Origin: Candidatus Hermodarchaeota archaeon
GTDB taxonomy: Archaea; Asgardarchaeota; Hermodarchaeia; Hermodarchaeales; Hermodarchaeaceae
Assembly (NCBI GenBank): GCA_016840185.1
Contig: JAEOSV010000159.1
Span: 1-7,322, forward strand
Length of the DNA stretch: 7,322 nucleotides
Reading direction: 5' to 3'
Below, one piece after another: positions 4,646 through 7,322 of this stretch. A model generated the notes under the pieces. It saw only the letters and a list, made by a program, of their open reading frames with translations, was not told the DNA's origin and did not search any database. Within the stretch, counting starts at the first letter, position 1, and the number at the start of each line of letters is the position of its first letter. The translations under genes and the position numbers were made by a program.

Positions 4646-7322
4646 CTATGGTGTATGTATTACAATCTGACCTCCTCCGAGTTCGGTTTCTTCTTTATTA
4701 TCGTATATAACCTGTTCAATACCCGGTACATCCTCTTCCCAAATCTTAATTCTAAATCTGTCAGTGCTACCGCCATTGAGCATTCCATCGACTGCCGTTA
4801 TCATAAAATGATAACCATCTTCGCCATTGATTGAGCCAGTACCTTTGAACTTAGCTTTAGCTCCTGCAATAACCAGCCATTGATATGAATCAGAATGGAA
4901 ATTCAGATCGGCAACCTTGAACTTGAACTCCGTCTGTCCCATGGGTTCTTGAGCACCTTTTTTGTATTTGGCCACAAAGCCGAAGGATGCTTTTCCCACA
5001 AGTGAAGGATCGGGTTCGTACGCGCCTTCAGGAGAGTTGATCCAGCCACCACCTGTTACGAATCCTCCAAAGGGATCATAGATGACCACCATTGCGGGTA
5101 GACCATCAACTGTGTTCGCCGTACCTTGTAATCCATAACTATCTGTAACTAAGAGGGTAACAGAGTAGACACCCGCATCTGTGAAACTAATGTCATCACT
5201 TACCGTTCCTCCACCAGTATCTTGCGTTACAGTTCCAGGAACGGATATGATACTGCCCCCTGATTCGAATTCCCAAATTGCAGTGTGTGTATCACCAACA
5301 TCAGTGTCTGTGAATGTAGCTGTGAATGTTACTGGACTGTTTACTGGTGAAATAGTTCCTGACGCGGGTTCATTTATGGTTACATCAGGTGGATCAATTG
5401 TAAGATATCCCACTACAAACCAAGATAGGCACGATACCTCACAACATATTATGTTGTTATTTATATCACGAGACACAATAACAGTAGGCACCCATATATT
5501 TCCTTGCCAATGGTAGATTTCGAGTTCCTCTTCAGATACAGTTAGACTTGTATCATCATAATGTAAGCATATAGTTATTGGACCAGTGTATTCTGCTGTG
5601 GTGGAGATATCATAGAAGTTTCCAGCTCCTACTATATGGAAATTTGCTAGATCAGATCCAGGATATTCCGCACTTGGGATGGCAGTTGTTTCACCTCCAG
5701 AAGGAACCTCATCGAACATCACAGAAACACCAGGATATGGATTTACTAGGACATCAGTTCCAACGGGTGTAGGTTCAGGATAGCTGGCCGTCCAATCGTC
5801 AAAATGTGCTTCTACTTCCCATGTGTATAATCCGACATTACCCCAATCAAGGTATGTGGCCAAATCATCTGTGGCTTGGAACACGAACCTTCCATTTATA
5901 TAGAAATCGAATTCGTTGTCCTTGATATTTGCTGTAATTGTGTTCCAGTCATTTAGAGCAATGTCGACTGGAACCCTAGCCGGATTCTCCCAGAATCCAT
6001 TCTTGATGGTCCAAAAATCCAGCCAAACATCAGAATACGGTGTATTCCAGTCACCAAAATAGGTGGGCCAATATTCACCGCTAGAAAGAAAGATGATATA
6101 ATGGTTCATGTCACCCTGGTATCGGAAAACAAGACCATACCACCATGAAGTAGGATTCCCAATAAGCTTCATCTTAGACTCTATTATATAATCGTCGGTG
6201 GTTGGGGTTGTCTCCATGACGGAAATCATATCATAATAATTATAGGTTGGTCCCCCGCTATCGCTATTATCATCAATGTCATCCTGGGAGTATTCACCAG
6301 TTGAAACATCCCAATTGCCAGTAATCTCATTCCAGTGAAGGGCGTTCCCATCCTGAAAATCGTCGAAGTACGGGAGATTCTCGCCCAATCCTCCCGCTGG
6401 CGTCGCTAATAGATCATCCGTTCCCAAATGAAATTCTGATGATACCACACAACTCATTTCATCGGCCCCATAGTCCTTAGACATAGTAACAATTGGCCAC
6501 TGGTTTCCACGTAAATGATGAATCTCGAGACTCTGCTCTTCTGCCCATGAGAGGCCAGTATCATCATATGTAATACACACAGTTATGTCATCTGTATAAA
6601 CCGCTGTGGTGGATATATGATAGTACACCCATGGAGCTCCAGACAAAGACAGATAGAAGTTGTCTAGATCAGGTCGGAGATCATTTGTACCCGAAATTAC
6701 AATGGTCTCACCTAGTTCTTGAACTCTATCGAAAATCACAGAAACATCAGGGTGTGGATCGACTTGGCAAGGCTCCCCAGGAAGTGTATCGACAGGCATG
6801 CCCGCAATCCAGTCGTCAAAGTTCACTATTGCACTATCTGTATATAGCCCCACATTGCCTGAGGTTAAAGTACTATCCATGACCTCTAACACGAGATTCC
6901 CGTTCATGTAAAAATTGAAGATATCTCCCTTGATGTCAGCTGTCATTACATTCCAGTCGATGGGGACAATGTCGACAGTGACCGCACCCCGCATATCCCA
7001 CGTCCCACCGAGGTAACCCCACATCTCTAGGTGATTCTCATTACTATTCAGAAGAATGGAATAGTAATTCATGTCATCCTGGTATCGGAAAACCAAACCA
7101 AACCAACCATTAGCAGACGAACCCTGCTTCACCTTTACTTGTATCATATAATCGTTGGTAGTGGGAGGTGTTAGCAAGACAGATAACATGTCCCAGCCGT
7201 AGTGGGTAGCACCACCATTGTCATCAACATCGTACTGGATATACTCACCACCCGTCTCGACCCAGTCGCCGCTGATCTCGTCCCAGCCATCGTTGATTCC
7301 ATTGTCAAAATCGTCATAATAC
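4646..7322 (-). CDS. Large secreted-type multidomain protein: duplicated lectin-like/beta-sandwich pair, PKD-like, GGGW C-terminal domain; 5' end cut by window
   Basis: The frame is open from base 7322 to TAG at 4646, with 891 complete codons visible; the N-terminus, including any signal peptide, lies beyond the window. The ATG at 7189 is not the start, because the 44 codons before it (beginning YYDDFDNG) match the opening of the second copy. Residues counted from the window edge: module A1 (1-174) and A2 (317-514) look like LamG/DUF1080-type concanavalin-like folds, with YDDF, GLVFRYQ(D/G)DMN, FYxNG and NVGLYT motifs. B1 (184-302) and B2 (522-639) are beta-sandwich modules with YxISTTAxYT and YDDTxL, probably each with one disulfide (Cys249/291 and Cys585/627). 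A PKD/Ig-like domain spans 643-749. The C-terminal domain, 752-891, has GFVTGGGWI, KYKKG and IVIH. It is widespread after PKD domains, and I recall it named post-COAP-1. Polymer or surface binding is likely; no catalytic residues are evident. Confidence 0.88.
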   Translation of the reverse strand, partial: YYDDFDNGINDGWDEISGDWVETGGEYIQYDVDDNGGATHYGWDMLSVLLTPPTTNDYMIQVKVKQGSSANGWFGLVFRYQDDMNYYSILLNSNENHLEMWGYLGGTWDMRGAVTVDIVPIDWNVMTADIKGDIFNFYMNGNLVLEVMDSTLTSGNVGLYTDSAIVNFDDWIAGMPVDTLPGEPCQVDPHPDVSVIFDRVQELGETIVISGTNDLRPDLDNFYLSLSGAPWVYYHISTTAVYTDDITVCITYDDTGLSWAEEQSLEIHHLRGNQWPIVTMSKDYGADEMSCVVSSEFHLGTDDLLATPAGGLGENLPYFDDFQDGNALHWNEITGNWDVSTGEYSQDDIDDNSDSGGPTYNYYDMISVMETTPTTDDYIIESKMKLIGNPTSWWYGLVFRYQGDMNHYIIFLSSGEYWPTYFGDWNTPYSDVWLDFWTIKNGFWENPARVPVDIALNDWNTITANIKDNEFDFYINGRFVFQATDDLATYLDWGNVGLYTWEVEAHFDDWTASYPEPTPVGTDVLVNPYPGVSVMFDEVPSGGETTAIPSAEYPGSDLANFHIVGAGNFYDISTTAEYTGPITICLHYDDTSLTVSEEELEIYHWQGNIWVPTVIVSRDINNNIICCEVSCLSWFVVGYLTIDPPDVTINEPASGTISPVNSPVTFTATFTDTDVGDTHTAIWEFESGGSIISVPGTVTQDTGGGTVSDDISFTDAGVYSVTLLVTDSYGLQGTANTVDGLPAMVVIYDPFGGFVTGGGWINSPEGAYEPDPSLVGKASFGFVAKYKKGAQEPMGQTEFKFKVADLNFHSDSYQWLVIAGAKAKFKGTGSINGEDGYHFMITAVDGMLNGGSTDRFRIKIWEEDVPGIEQVIYDNKEETELGGGQIVIHTP
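4649..5074 (-). other. Region encoding the GGGW-motif C-terminal domain
   Basis: About 140 residues with FGGFVTGGGWINSPEGAY, KASFGFVAKYKKG, FHSDSYQWLV, RFRIKIWEED and a final GGGQIVIHTP. As far as I recall, this conserved domain closes many secreted bacterial and archaeal PKD proteins and its function is not established. The stop follows at once, with no sorting signal or transmembrane helix. Confidence 0.7.
5405..6373 (-). repeat. Module pair A2-B2, second copy
   Basis: Repeat of the pair at 6416-7322. A2 carries an extra aromatic-rich stretch of about 15 residues after the MNHYIIFLSS strand, and a few extra residues before WGNVGLYT. These insertions separate it from A1 and may change the binding face. 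Confidence 0.85.
6416..7322 (-). repeat. Module pair A1-B1, first visible copy
   Basis: Protein-level repeat of 5405-6373. Shared landmarks, in order, are YDDF, GLVFRYQDDMN, DWN, FYMNG, GNVGLYT, HPDVSVIFD, ISTTAVYT and YDDTGL. Some DNA identity persists, for example TGGTATCGGAAAAC on the plus strand in both copies. B1 has lost the SCLSWFVVGY ending seen in B2. Confidence 0.85.

Noticed and set aside
5181..5516. Plus-strand ORF of 111 codons
   Set aside because: It is antisense to the PKD and B2 domains of the large gene; the translation is low-complexity and matches no family.

Overview
The window holds four genes, all on the minus strand, so transcription runs from base 7322 towards base 1. 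All are extracellular or cell-surface type proteins. In transcription order they are: (1) 7322-4646, a large multidomain protein cut at its N-terminus by the window edge, with two copies of a lectin-like plus beta-sandwich pair, a PKD-like domain and a GGGW-motif C-terminal domain; (2) 4550-3027, a complete secreted seven-bladed SBBP beta-propeller; (3) 2891-1941, a complete secreted six-bladed TolB/WD40-like propeller; (4) 1901-1, a secreted subtilisin-family (S8) protease with an FN3 domain and the start of a C-terminal repeat region, cut at its C-terminus by the other window edge. The two edge genes run off the window and are longer than any ORF bounded by a start and a stop inside it: the protease has no stop in the window, and the ATG at 7189 is internal.

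Gaps are short (95, 135 and 39 bases). Each of the three visible starts has a purine-rich Shine-Dalgarno sequence (GGAGG or AGGAGG) 8-9 bases upstream. The layout fits co-transcription, but I cannot prove an operon. I saw no convincing rho-independent terminator, promoter, tRNA, rRNA, CRISPR array, insertion sequence or integration site.

The organism is uncertain. Sec signal peptides without lipoboxes, frequent ATA isoleucine codons, Pro/Asp-rich linkers and the domain repertoire (SBBP, PD40, PKD, S8 protease) fit an uncultivated archaeon, for example of a euryarchaeal or Thermoplasmata-like type. A bacterium such as a Chloroflexota member cannot be excluded. No taxonomic marker is present.

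A plausible joint role is an exported set of a protease plus binding or scaffold proteins that handle polymers outside the cell; this is inference. The most unusual signal is that three neighbouring genes with unrelated mature domains share nearly the same signal peptide. In two of them the match holds at the nucleotide level, with a 27-base identical block, which suggests exchange or recent duplication of an export cassette.
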